Assembly: GCA_031549415.1 (NCBI GenBank)
Contig: JAVBPU010000025.1
Span: 67,709 to 131,708, forward strand
Source: Limiplasma sp031549415
GTDB lineage: Bacteria > Bacillota > Clostridia > Christensenellales > Aristaeellaceae
DNA length: 64,000 bases
Direction of reading: 5' to 3'
How positions within the stretch are numbered: position 1 is the stretch's first letter; each line of letters opens with the position of its first letter. Positions 32,406 to 40,464 of this stretch are shown one piece after another. Under the pieces are notes generated by a model. The model was not told the DNA's origin. It did not search any database and saw only the letters and a program-made list of their open reading frames with translations. A program made the translations under genes and the position numbers.

Positions 32406-33515
32406 ATGACCCACACCCGCAGCTTTTTCATTGGCAAACTGCCCATTGGCGGCGGCGCCCCAGTGTCCGTGCAGAGCATGACCAACACGGATACCCGGGA
32501 TGCCGCGGCCACCCTGGCCCAGGTGAAGGCCCTGTATGCCGCCGGATGCGACATCGTACGGGTCAGCGTGTATGACGACGACTGCTTGCCTGCCCTTGAC
32601 GCTTTGGTGGCTGGGAGCCCCGTTCCCCTGGTGGCGGACATCCACTTCCGGGCGGACTTAGCCATCGGCGCTATGGAACGGGGCGTTGCCAAGGTACGCA
32701 TCAACCCCGGTAATATCGGAAGCGCGGAAGGCGTGCGCCGGGTGGCGGACTGTGCCAAGGCCCACCATGTGCCTCTCCGCATCGGGGTGAACAGCGGCTC
32801 CGTGGAGAAAAGCATCCTGGCCCGGGAGGGCGGGGTCACGGCCCGGGGCCTGGTGGACAGCGCCCTGTCCCATGCCCGGCTGCTGGAAATGGCAGGGTTT
32901 CATGACATTGTGCTGTCCCTGAAAGCCAGCAGCGTCCCCCTGACGGTGGAAGCCTACCGCCTGGCCGCAAAAGAAACAGACTATCCCCTGCATGTGGGGG
33001 TCACGGAAGCGGGCTTGCCCGGCGCCGGCAACATCAAAAGCGCTATTGGCATTGGTGCGCTGCTGCTGGACGGCATCGGCGATACCATTCGCGTCTCTTT
33101 GACCGGCAGCCCCCTCCCCGAGGGTCCCGCCGCCATAGAGATTCTGCAAGCGGTAGGCTTGCGAAAAAACCATGTGAATGTGGTCAGCTGCCCCACCTGC
33201 GGCCGCACCGGCGTAGACGTGGCCGCCATTGCCCTGCGGGTGCAGACAGAGCTGGCGGACATCCGGGTTCCCCTTACCGTGGCGGTGATGGGCTGTGTGG
33301 TGAACGGCCCCGGCGAAGCCTTGGAGGCGGATGTGGGCCTGGCGGGCGGCGGTCTTTCCGCTGCCGGAAGCGCGGCGGGAGGCGAAAACAGCGCCTATGC
33401 CGTGGGCGCGCTGTTTGAGCGGGGCAAGCCTCCCCAGCGGGTGGAAGGAGATCTGGCGGGACTGCTCATCGCCCGCGCCCGGGAAATTGCAAAGGCAAAA
33501 GAGGGTTCCCTTTGA
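32406..33515 (+). CDS. ispG: 4-hydroxy-3-methylbut-2-enyl diphosphate synthase (IspG/GcpE)
   Basis: Iron-sulfur enzyme of 369 residues in the MEP pathway. N-terminal TIM-barrel part: PVSVQSMTNTDTRDAAATLA, GCDIVRVSVYDDD, VPLVADIHFRADLAIGA and VRINPGNIGS. C-terminal cluster ligands: VVSCPTCGRTGVDVAAIA and VMGCVVNGPGEALEADVGLA. Start ATG at 32406 follows CCAAGGAGG. polC begins inside the last codons (4-base TTGA overlap), so the two genes are translationally coupled. It normally follows dxr-rseP directly; here about 3.3 kb of minus-strand genes intervene. Confidence 0.96.
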   Translation: MTHTRSFFIGKLPIGGGAPVSVQSMTNTDTRDAAATLAQVKALYAAGCDIVRVSVYDDDCLPALDALVAGSPVPLVADIHFRADLAIGAMERGVAKVRINPGNIGSAEGVRRVADCAKAHHVPLRIGVNSGSVEKSILAREGGVTARGLVDSALSHARLLEMAGFHDIVLSLKASSVPLTVEAYRLAAKETDYPLHVGVTEAGLPGAGNIKSAIGIGALLLDGIGDTIRVSLTGSPLPEGPAAIEILQAVGLRKNHVNVVSCPTCGRTGVDVAAIALRVQTELADIRVPLTVAVMGCVVNGPGEALEADVGLAGGGLSAAGSAAGGENSAYAVGALFERGKPPQRVEGDLAGLLIARAREIAKAKEGSL

Positions 33516-36500
33516 ATAAGCAAGAGCTGCTGCATCTGCTGGAAGAAGCGGTGCCCCCGCTGCAGGGAAAGCTTCATGTGGAGCGGGTGCTGTACAAAAA
33601 GAGCCTGAACAAGGTGTATATGAGCTTCCTGAGCGACCTGCTGGTGGCTGAGGTGGATTTTTTGGCCCTGGAGAGGAAGCTGCGGGGGGTATTCTCCGGC
33701 GTATCCATCGCCCTGCGGATTGCTTCCCCCTCTTTGGGGGAGGATTTTTTGCAAAACATCAACCAGTACAAGCCTGTGCTGACGGATTTTTTGCGCCGCC
33801 AAAGCCCCGCCCTGTCCACCTGGATTCACGATGTGGGCTGGCAGGTGGAGCAAGGCCGTATTCTGCTCACCTGCCCGGACGAAATGGCCTTGGAGTATTT
33901 TCAGCGCCACGGCCTGGATGAAAAGCTGGCCCAGGCGGTGTGGGATATTTTCCGGCTGCGGCTGTCCATCGGCCTGACGGTCTGTGGCCAGCGGGAAGAA
34001 TGGGTCCAGGAAATGCGGGAGCAGCGGGGTTTTGCCTTTGCGGAGCCTGCTCGCGAACCGGAGGAAAGAGAAGAGCCGCCTGACGCCTCAGACCCTGCGG
34101 CGTTTGCCTCTGCCGGGGACCCAGCGCAGCCTGGGAAGCCTTCGCCTCCTGCCAAAGAAGGAAAAAGCGCTAAGACGGCCCCAAAAAGCAGCAAGCCGGA
34201 ACAAGGCCCCGTGCTCAAGGGCCGCGCCATTGCGGACCCTCCCGTGCCCATCGGCGAATTGGCGGATGACAGCGGCATCGTGGTGATCGAGGGCACCCTC
34301 ACCGGGCTGAACGAGCCCAAGGAACTCAAAGGCGGGGAAACCGTCCTTTGCACCTTTGCCCTGTATGACGACAGCGGCACCATCTATTGCAAGGCCTTCT
34401 ACCAGTACCGTATGAAACGGGCGGGCATGGGCGAGACCCCCACACCTCCCTCTGATGACGAACGGGCCCGGGTGGCGGAGCAGCTAAAGCCCATCCAGAA
34501 CGGCATCCGGGTGCGGGTCCGGGGGGAATGCCGCACCGACCCCTTCTTGGGCGAGCTGTCCGTCAGCGTGCGGGACATGCAGCAGTGGCCTCAAAAGGAG
34601 CGGGAGGATACCGCTGCGGAAAAGCGCATTGAGCTGCACATGCATACCAACATGAGCGCCATGGACGCCACCGCCGACGCGTCGGCGCTCATCGCCCAGG
34701 CGGCCAAATGGGGCCATCCCGCCGTGGCCATTACGGACCACGGGGTGTCCCAAGCCTTCCCCGCCGCCTTTGGGGCGGCCAAAAAGAACAAAATCAAGCT
34801 CATCCCCGGTGTGGAGGGCTATTTGGTGGACCTGGTGCCCATCATGACGGACGCGCCTCAAAAACCCCTGTCCTCGCCCATCGTGGTGCTGGACTTTGAA
34901 ACCACCGGCCTTTCCGCCGCAGTGGACCGGATCATCGAAATTGGCGCGGTAAAGATGCAAGACGGGCAGATCGTGGACGAGCTTTCCCTCCTTTGCAGCC
35001 CAGGGGCGCCCCTAAGGCCCAAAATCACCGAAATTACAGGCATCACGGATTTGATGCTCCAGGGCAAGGAAAGCCCCGCTTCCGGCGTGGCCAAGCTGCT
35101 GGACTTCATTGGGGACTGTCCTGTGGCCGCCCATAACGCGCCCTTTGACATGGGCATGCTGCAAGCGGAGTGTGGCCGCATGGGGGTCTCCTTTCATCCT
35201 CCGGTGCTGGATACCCTCACCATGGCCCGGCGGCTGTTCCCCAAGCAAACCAGCCACCGGCTGGGGGCGGTGTGCAAGCTGCTGGGCGTATCCTTGAAAA
35301 ACGCCCACCGGGCGGTGCACGATGCCGCCGCCACGGCCCAGTGCCTGCAAAAGATGTACGAGATATTGGCCGCCAGGGACGTGGAGCTTCTTTCCCACAT
35401 GGAGGCCGCTGTGGCCGGCGAAAGCATGGGCCAGAGCTATCACATCATTCTGCTGGCCAAAAGCCAGAAGGGCATGGAAAACCTGAACCGGCTGATTTCC
35501 GCCAGCAACCTCCAATACTTTTACCGCCATCCCAACATGCCCCGGCATCTGATTGAGACGTACCGGGAGGGGTTGATTGTAGGCAGCGCCTGCGAGGCTG
35601 GGGAGCTGTTCCAGGCGGTGGCTGCCGAAAAACCGGAGGCGGAATTGGAGCGCATCGCTTCTTTCTATGACTACTTGGAGATTCAGCCCATTTTAAACAA
35701 CCAGTTCATGCTGGCCCAGGGCCTGGCCAAGGACCAGGAGCAGCTGCGCCAGTATACCCGCCGCATCGTGGCCCTGGGGGAAAAGCTGGGCAAGCCCGTG
35801 GTGGCCACCGGGGACGTGCACTTTCACAACCCGGAGGACGCCATATACAGGACCATCCTCCAGGCGGGCCTGGGTTATGAGGATTGCGAGGATCAGCCTC
35901 CCCTTTATTTCAAAACCACGGACGAAATGCTGCGGGAATTCGCCTACCTGGGGCCTGAAAAAGCCCGGGAAGTGGTCATTACCGCGCCTTCCGCCATCGC
36001 GGCCCAGGTGGAGGAGCTGCGGCTTTTCCCCAAGCACCCCAAGGACGAGGAAACCTTCCAGCCTTACTGGGAGGACGCTGCCCAGGACATTGAAACCATG
36101 TCCTGGACCCATGCCAAGGCCCTTTATGGAGACCCCCTGCCCTCGCTGATTGAAGCGCGCTTGCACAAGGAGCTGGGCAGCATCATTGGCTACGGCTTTG
36201 CCACGTTGTACTCCATCGCCCAAAAGCTGGTGCAAAAGTCCCTGGAGGACGGGTACCTGGTGGGCAGCCGTGGCTCTGTGGGGTCCAGCTTTGTGGCTAC
36301 TATGTGCGGCATCACCGAGGTAAACCCCCTGCCGCCCCATTACCGCTGCGATACCTGCCACAGCGTCCATTTTACCGACCCGGCCTTGGCCTCCGTGGGG
36401 GTGGACCTGCCGGACAAGCGCTGCGAATCCTGCGACAACCCGCTGGTCAAGGACGGCTTTGACATTCCCTTTGAAGTCTTTTTGGGCTTTGAGGGGGACA

Positions 36501-37939
36501 AGGTGCCGGATATTGACCTGAATTTTTCCGGAGAATACCAGACCCGGGCCCATGCCTATATCGAAACTCTGTTTGGCGAGGGCAATGTGTTCCGCGCCGG
36601 AACCATCAGCGGCCTGGCGGAAAAAACCGCTTTTGGCTTTGCGGCCAAATACTTGGAACAAAAGGGCCTTCCCGGCGGCCGCGCCCACAAAGAGCGGTTG
36701 GCGGCGGGCTGCATGGGCGTGAAGCGCACCACCGGCCAGCACCCCGGCGGCATTGTGGTGCTTCCCAAGGAGTATGACATCAACCAGTTCACCGCCATCC
36801 AGCATCCGGCGGACGATACCAATGGCAGCACCATTACCACCCATTACGATTTCCGCAGCATGCATGACATTTTGGTGAAGCTGGACTGCCTGGGCCATGA
36901 CGACCCCACCATGATCCACCGCCTGGAAGAGCTGACCGGCATCGGGTACAAGTCCATCCCGCTGGACGACAAGCAGGTGATGAGCCTGTTTCTCTCACCC
37001 ATGGCCCTGGGGGTCACACCGGAGGAAATTTTATGCAACACCGGCACCTTGGGCGTGCCAGAGTTTGGCACCACCTTTGTGCAAGGCATGCTGGGCGATA
37101 CAAAGCCCAGCACCATGGAGGAGCTGATCCGCATTTCCGGCCTGTCCCACGGTACGGACGTATGGCTGGGCAATGCCAAGGATTTGATCGACAACGGCAT
37201 TGCCACCCTGCGGCAATGCATCTGCACCCGGGATGATATTATGAATTATTTGATCTCCATGGATGTGGAAAGCAAAATGAGCTTTGACATTATGGAGGCT
37301 GTCCGCAAGGGCAAAGGCCTTACGCTCACCATGGAGATGTCCATGAAGGAAAAAAATGTACCAGAATGGTTTATTGACAGTTGCAAAAAAATCAAGTATA
37401 TGTTTCCCAAGGGACATGCGGTGGCCTACGTGACCATGGCCCTTCGGGTGGCCTGGTACAAGGTGTACCACCCGCTGGCTTATTATGCCGCGTATTTTTC
37501 CATCCGCGCCGATGGCTTTGACGCTGCCACCATGCTGCTCAGCGTGGAAAGCCTCCGTTCCCTGCTTACCGAGATGGACGCCCGGGATGAAAAGCTATCC
37601 GCGAAGGAAAAGCTGGAGCAAAACGCGTACCGCATGCTGCTGGAAATGCAGGCCCGGGGCATTCGCATGTTGCCGGTGGATTTATACCAAAGCGATGCCT
37701 TTCGCTTCCTGCCAGAAAATGGGGACCTGCGCTGTCCCTTCACGGCCATTGGCGGCTTTGGCGAAGCCGCCGTCCAGGGCATTTTAGAAAGCCGTGATCC
37801 GCAAAAGCCGTATCTTTCCGTGGAGGACCTGCGGCGGCGCGCACGTCTGGGCGCCAGCACGGTGGACATGCTTCGCGGCCAGGGCGCCCTGGAGGGGCTC
37901 CCCGAAACCAGTCAAGTGGACCTGTTTTCCTTTTTGTGA
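33512..37939 (+). CDS. polC: DNA polymerase III alpha subunit, PolC type
   Basis: Replicative polymerase of low-GC Gram-positive type, 1475 residues. The layout is diagnostic: N-terminal domain, a variable Pro/Ala/Lys-rich linker (about 170-235), OB domain, PHP domain starting at ELHMHTNMSAMDATADASAL (about 373) and the DnaQ-like 3'-5' exonuclease inserted in it (VVLDFETTGLSAAVDRIIEI, about 456; HNAPFDMGML; HRAVHDAAATAQ). The palm domain has DKVPDIDLNFSGEYQTRAHA (about 1000) and VGSRGSVGSSF; a zinc-like CDTC/CESC pair lies near 950-975. Start TTG at 33512 overlaps the ispG stop and follows GAGGG. Complete, with no frameshift. Confidence 0.97.
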   Translation: MNKQELLHLLEEAVPPLQGKLHVERVLYKKSLNKVYMSFLSDLLVAEVDFLALERKLRGVFSGVSIALRIASPSLGEDFLQNINQYKPVLTDFLRRQSPALSTWIHDVGWQVEQGRILLTCPDEMALEYFQRHGLDEKLAQAVWDIFRLRLSIGLTVCGQREEWVQEMREQRGFAFAEPAREPEEREEPPDASDPAAFASAGDPAQPGKPSPPAKEGKSAKTAPKSSKPEQGPVLKGRAIADPPVPIGELADDSGIVVIEGTLTGLNEPKELKGGETVLCTFALYDDSGTIYCKAFYQYRMKRAGMGETPTPPSDDERARVAEQLKPIQNGIRVRVRGECRTDPFLGELSVSVRDMQQWPQKEREDTAAEKRIELHMHTNMSAMDATADASALIAQAAKWGHPAVAITDHGVSQAFPAAFGAAKKNKIKLIPGVEGYLVDLVPIMTDAPQKPLSSPIVVLDFETTGLSAAVDRIIEIGAVKMQDGQIVDELSLLCSPGAPLRPKITEITGITDLMLQGKESPASGVAKLLDFIGDCPVAAHNAPFDMGMLQAECGRMGVSFHPPVLDTLTMARRLFPKQTSHRLGAVCKLLGVSLKNAHRAVHDAAATAQCLQKMYEILAARDVELLSHMEAAVAGESMGQSYHIILLAKSQKGMENLNRLISASNLQYFYRHPNMPRHLIETYREGLIVGSACEAGELFQAVAAEKPEAELERIASFYDYLEIQPILNNQFMLAQGLAKDQEQLRQYTRRIVALGEKLGKPVVATGDVHFHNPEDAIYRTILQAGLGYEDCEDQPPLYFKTTDEMLREFAYLGPEKAREVVITAPSAIAAQVEELRLFPKHPKDEETFQPYWEDAAQDIETMSWTHAKALYGDPLPSLIEARLHKELGSIIGYGFATLYSIAQKLVQKSLEDGYLVGSRGSVGSSFVATMCGITEVNPLPPHYRCDTCHSVHFTDPALASVGVDLPDKRCESCDNPLVKDGFDIPFEVFLGFEGDKVPDIDLNFSGEYQTRAHAYIETLFGEGNVFRAGTISGLAEKTAFGFAAKYLEQKGLPGGRAHKERLAAGCMGVKRTTGQHPGGIVVLPKEYDINQFTAIQHPADDTNGSTITTHYDFRSMHDILVKLDCLGHDDPTMIHRLEELTGIGYKSIPLDDKQVMSLFLSPMALGVTPEEILCNTGTLGVPEFGTTFVQGMLGDTKPSTMEELIRISGLSHGTDVWLGNAKDLIDNGIATLRQCICTRDDIMNYLISMDVESKMSFDIMEAVRKGKGLTLTMEMSMKEKNVPEWFIDSCKKIKYMFPKGHAVAYVTMALRVAWYKVYHPLAYYAAYFSIRADGFDAATMLLSVESLRSLLTEMDARDEKLSAKEKLEQNAYRMLLEMQARGIRMLPVDLYQSDAFRFLPENGDLRCPFTAIGGFGEAAVQGILESRDPQKPYLSVEDLRRRARLGASTVDMLRGQGALEGLPETSQVDLFSFL

Positions 37940-38030
37940 CCTTGCCAAAACAAGGCAGCATCTGGTTTGGAGCATTTCGTTGTCTCATTCGTTAATTCCG
38001 GTGACACCTTTTTGAAACGGAGGAAAAGAC

Positions 38031-39020
38031 ATGAGTTTCAAACGCCTATTGGTTTTTTCTCTTTCGCTGGCGGTTCTTTTCGTTTCCTTCTCACCCCTGG
38101 GCCTGAGCGCGTTGGCCGCCAAGCCCATGGTGGAAGTAAGCGGACTCATTACAGAAGTGATGGATGGCGGCATTCTGCTGGAGGACCTGGAGCAGGGCAC
38201 GATCCTGCTCAACATTGATACAGAAACAGTGTTTGAGGGCAACTTGGCGGAGACCAGCCTTTCCAAGGGCATGTACGTTTTTGGGAAATACAATGGCATT
38301 TTAACCCGCAGCCAGCCCGCCCAGGCCCATGCGGACCGGCTGGGTTGCTATACCCTTACAGGCACGGTGGCTGAGGCTTTGGATGGTACGGCGCTGCTCA
38401 CCGGGGACCCTGTCTATGGGGATGCCCTGGTGCGCCTAGGGGACCATATGCCCCATGTGTTTGGCGGCGTGCCCATCACCGTCTACTACAACGGCACCAT
38501 GGCCCTCAGCTACCCGCCGGAGGTAGACGCCAGCTATGTGGTGGTTCCCACCCTGACCGGCTCCGTCAAGGAAGTACAGGAAAGCAGCCTTTCCCTGGTG
38601 GCTGGCGATGGCCAGGAGTATACCGTACAAGTGGATGGGCTCACCTTCTTGCCAAGCGCCTGGTTTGACCATGCGCTGGTGGGCAAACGCGTCACCGTAT
38701 ACTATGACGGCACCCTGACAAATGGGGATACCCTGTTGGCCTTGGAAGTGGTGGCGCCTTCCTCCATCGTGGAGGAACCCGCTACCCTGGCAACGGAAGC
38801 GCCCGCCACGGAGGTACCGGAGGCCCTTGCAACAGAGGCGCCTGTGGATGAACCGCAGGGCGAACCCACTTTGAAGCCGGAGCCCACCGAAGCAACCCAG
38901 CCAGAAGACGAGCCGACAAGCGATCCGAAAGGCTCCGCAAGCCCCTCCCCGGTCCCTTCCGAGGGTCAGCTGGAACCGTCCGAAGAGCCAGAGCAGCCGA
39001 AAGAGCCTGAACAACCATAA
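38031..39020 (+). CDS. Secreted repeat protein of unknown function
   Basis: Exported protein of 329 residues. A signal peptide is evident (MSFKRLLVFSLSLAVLFVSF, cleavage probably after LSALAA). The mature part contains three similar beta-rich units of about 65-75 residues: VSGLITEVMDGGILLEDLEQ, LTGTVAEALDGTALLTGDPV and LTGSVKEVQESSLSLVAGDG, the last two each followed by a VTVYYDGT or ITVYYNGT strand. The final 80 residues are a low-complexity Glu/Pro/Thr/Ala tail (EAPATEVPEALATEAPVDEP), a typical wall-spanning or mucin-like region. There is no LPXTG motif. Start ATG at 38031 follows ACGGAGG. I do not recognise the family. Confidence 0.75.
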   Translation: MSFKRLLVFSLSLAVLFVSFSPLGLSALAAKPMVEVSGLITEVMDGGILLEDLEQGTILLNIDTETVFEGNLAETSLSKGMYVFGKYNGILTRSQPAQAHADRLGCYTLTGTVAEALDGTALLTGDPVYGDALVRLGDHMPHVFGGVPITVYYNGTMALSYPPEVDASYVVVPTLTGSVKEVQESSLSLVAGDGQEYTVQVDGLTFLPSAWFDHALVGKRVTVYYDGTLTNGDTLLALEVVAPSSIVEEPATLATEAPATEVPEALATEAPVDEPQGEPTLKPEPTEATQPEDEPTSDPKGSASPSPVPSEGQLEPSEEPEQPKEPEQP

Positions 39021-39026
39021 GTAAGG

Positions 39027-39065
39027 GAAAGCCCGCGTCTATGAAAAACGCGGGCTTCCTTTTTT
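39027..39065 (+). terminator. Terminator after the secreted repeat protein gene
   Basis: GCCCGCGT (39031-39038) and ACGCGGGC (39048-39055) form a perfect stem, extended by GGAAA/TTCC and followed by six T. The convergent marR gene ends 12 bases beyond. Confidence 0.88.
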
Positions 39066-39077
39066 CTTTGCTTCTTT

Positions 39078-39530
39078 TTAGTCTTTCAGTTGTTTGGCGG
39101 AGCGGTTCAGCAAATCGGCGCACTCTTCCATCAGTTCCGTTAGCACAGCCGCTTTTTCTTCGCCAATCTCCTGCACAAGCTTGGCCATCAGAGTAAAAAA
39201 CGATTGCTGGGCTTCCTTCACGGCCACTTGCCCCATGGGCGTGAGCGTCAGAATGATCTTTCGCCGGTTTTCCGGGTTCAAGTCCCGCCTTAGGAACCCC
39301 CGTTCTTCCAGAGAATTCATCATTTGCGAAAGGGCCGCCTTTGATGTTTGCAACGTTTGCGCCATCTCCGAAGCAAACCTGTTATGAGGGGAACCCGGTT
39401 CGTTGTCCACCAGCAAAAGCATGGCGTTCAATTCCGCTACGGTGATGTCCTGGCTGTTGGGAAGGGAGACTTGTACGCGGCGCAGCCGGACCAGTGCTTT
39501 TCCCAACCGGGTCAGTCCATGGTTCTCCAT
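39078..39530 (-). CDS. MarR-family transcriptional regulator
   Basis: Winged-helix regulator of 150 residues. The MarR core is visible: ITVAELNAMLLLVDNEPGSP, FASEMAQTLQTSKAALSQMM (recognition helix) and NSLEERGFLRRDLNPENRRK followed by IILTLTPMG (wing). The C-terminal helices form the dimer interface. Start ATG at 39530 follows AGGCGAGG. It is the second gene after DUF308, with a 53-base gap, and the shared promoter carries a 17-bp palindrome over the start of transcription, so autorepression of the pair is likely. The ligand is unknown. Confidence 0.9.
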   Translation of the reverse strand: MENHGLTRLGKALVRLRRVQVSLPNSQDITVAELNAMLLLVDNEPGSPHNRFASEMAQTLQTSKAALSQMMNSLEERGFLRRDLNPENRRKIILTLTPMGQVAVKEAQQSFFTLMAKLVQEIGEEKAAVLTELMEECADLLNRSAKQLKD

Positions 39531-39583
39531 CTTTCCTCGCCTCTTCTCATCCTTTTTCGCCTGCCGCTACATGCGAAGCGTGC

Positions 39584-40150
39584 TTAGAGGCTTTCCCCGT
39601 CGCCTTTCAAGTGATTACGGACCCGGGTCATAGCCGTGAAAATCGTAATGTCGTTGATCCCATGGCTGATGAACAAGCTGGCCAGCAGCACGGTGATCAT
39701 CACCATAGAGAGGACCGGGAAGTACATGAGCGCAAAGCCCAGCAACGCCTCCAAAATGCCCAGCGCCAGCACCCAGCCCCACTGCTTAGACCCCAGTTCC
39801 TTGAGGGAGAAGGATCCCACCGCGCGCATCATGCCCGCACAGGCTACCCACACTGCGAACACAAAGGGCAAAGAGGAAGCCATCACTGCCATGTTTCTGC
39901 CAAACAGCAGCCACACGCCAAAGAGCAAGTTGAGGATACCGCCCGCCAGCACCCAGCCTGAATGTTTTTTCTGATCCTCTCCAAAATAAGCGGCAATTTC
40001 GGAAATACCGGATACCAGAAGAGCCACGCTTATAAAAATCGCAATGCTGACCAGATTGGCCACAGGGGTAAAAATCGTCCAGATGCCAAGAATGATCATC
40101 AAGATTCCCGCCACAAGCATGAACCACCGCATAGAGTTGACCTTTTTCAT
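39584..40150 (-). CDS. HdeD/DUF308-family membrane protein
   Basis: Membrane protein of 188 residues with six hydrophobic segments arranged as three similar pairs, typical of the HdeD/DUF308 family: RWFMLVAGILMIILGIWTIF, IAIFISVALLVSGISEIAAY, GWVLAGGILNLLFGVWLLFG, LPFVFAVWVACAGMMRAVGS, WVLALGILEALLGFALMYFP and a final SMVMITVLLASLFISHGIND. HdeD is linked to acid stress in Escherichia coli, but most members are uncharacterised. Start ATG at 40150 follows ACGGAGG. First gene of the DUF308-marR operon. Confidence 0.9.
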   Translation of the reverse strand: MKKVNSMRWFMLVAGILMIILGIWTIFTPVANLVSIAIFISVALLVSGISEIAAYFGEDQKKHSGWVLAGGILNLLFGVWLLFGRNMAVMASSLPFVFAVWVACAGMMRAVGSFSLKELGSKQWGWVLALGILEALLGFALMYFPVLSMVMITVLLASLFISHGINDITIFTAMTRVRNHLKGDGESL

Positions 40151-40205
40151 GTTTTCATTCCTCCGTTTTTTCTCTTGTTCTTTTGTTTTCTTGTTAATTG
40201 TTCGT

Positions 40206-40222
40206 GTATTAACTGTTAATAC
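40206..40222. promoter_or_regulatory. 17-bp palindromic operator of the DUF308-marR operon
   Basis: GTATTAAC-T-GTTAATAC is a perfect inverted repeat with a 1-base centre. It begins 6 bases downstream of the -10 element, over the transcription start, the usual place for a MarR repressor site. Confidence 0.75.
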
Positions 40223-40228
40223 GTTTAC

Positions 40229-40256
40229 AGTATAGACCCTTCTTTTTCTTTGTCAA
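40229..40256 (-). promoter_or_regulatory. Promoter of the DUF308-marR operon
   Basis: On the minus strand, TTGACA (40251-40256) and TATACT (40229-40234) are 16 bases apart. An A-rich tract lies directly upstream of the -35 and could act as an UP element. Confidence 0.8.
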
Positions 40257-40340
40257 CCCTTTTTTTGGTTTTTTTTTTTTTTTGGTTTTTTTATTTTTCT
40301 GGATTGGTTTTTTTATTTTTCTGGTTTTTTTTATTTTCTG
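40257..40340. repeat. T-rich low-complexity tract with short imperfect repeats
   Basis: The plus strand is almost entirely T, with runs of 6-16 T separated by GG, and units such as TTTTTTATTTTTCTGG repeated two to three times. It contrasts with the GC-rich surroundings. On the minus strand it is an array of A-tracts immediately upstream of the DUF308 promoter. Confidence 0.85.
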
Positions 40341-40372
40341 TACCCCTTTCCCCTGGTTCCTCTTTTCACCTT

Positions 40373-40401
40373 TTGCCTTTTTTTTATGGGCATGATATAA
40401 T
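40373..40401 (+). promoter_or_regulatory. Promoter of the polytopic membrane protein gene
   Basis: TTGCCT (40373-40378) and TATAAT (40396-40401) are 17 bases apart, and TGA precedes the -10 (extended -10). The start codon is 64 bases downstream. Confidence 0.7.
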
Positions 40402-40464
40402 ACCACTTAGCCTTTTTTGGCGCTTTTTCGACATTCCACCTCTTTCCAAAAAGGAGGATTTTTC

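Noticed and set aside
40209..40406. Lys-rich minus-strand frame in the T tract
   Set aside because: It is the translation of A runs and overlaps the DUF308 promoter.
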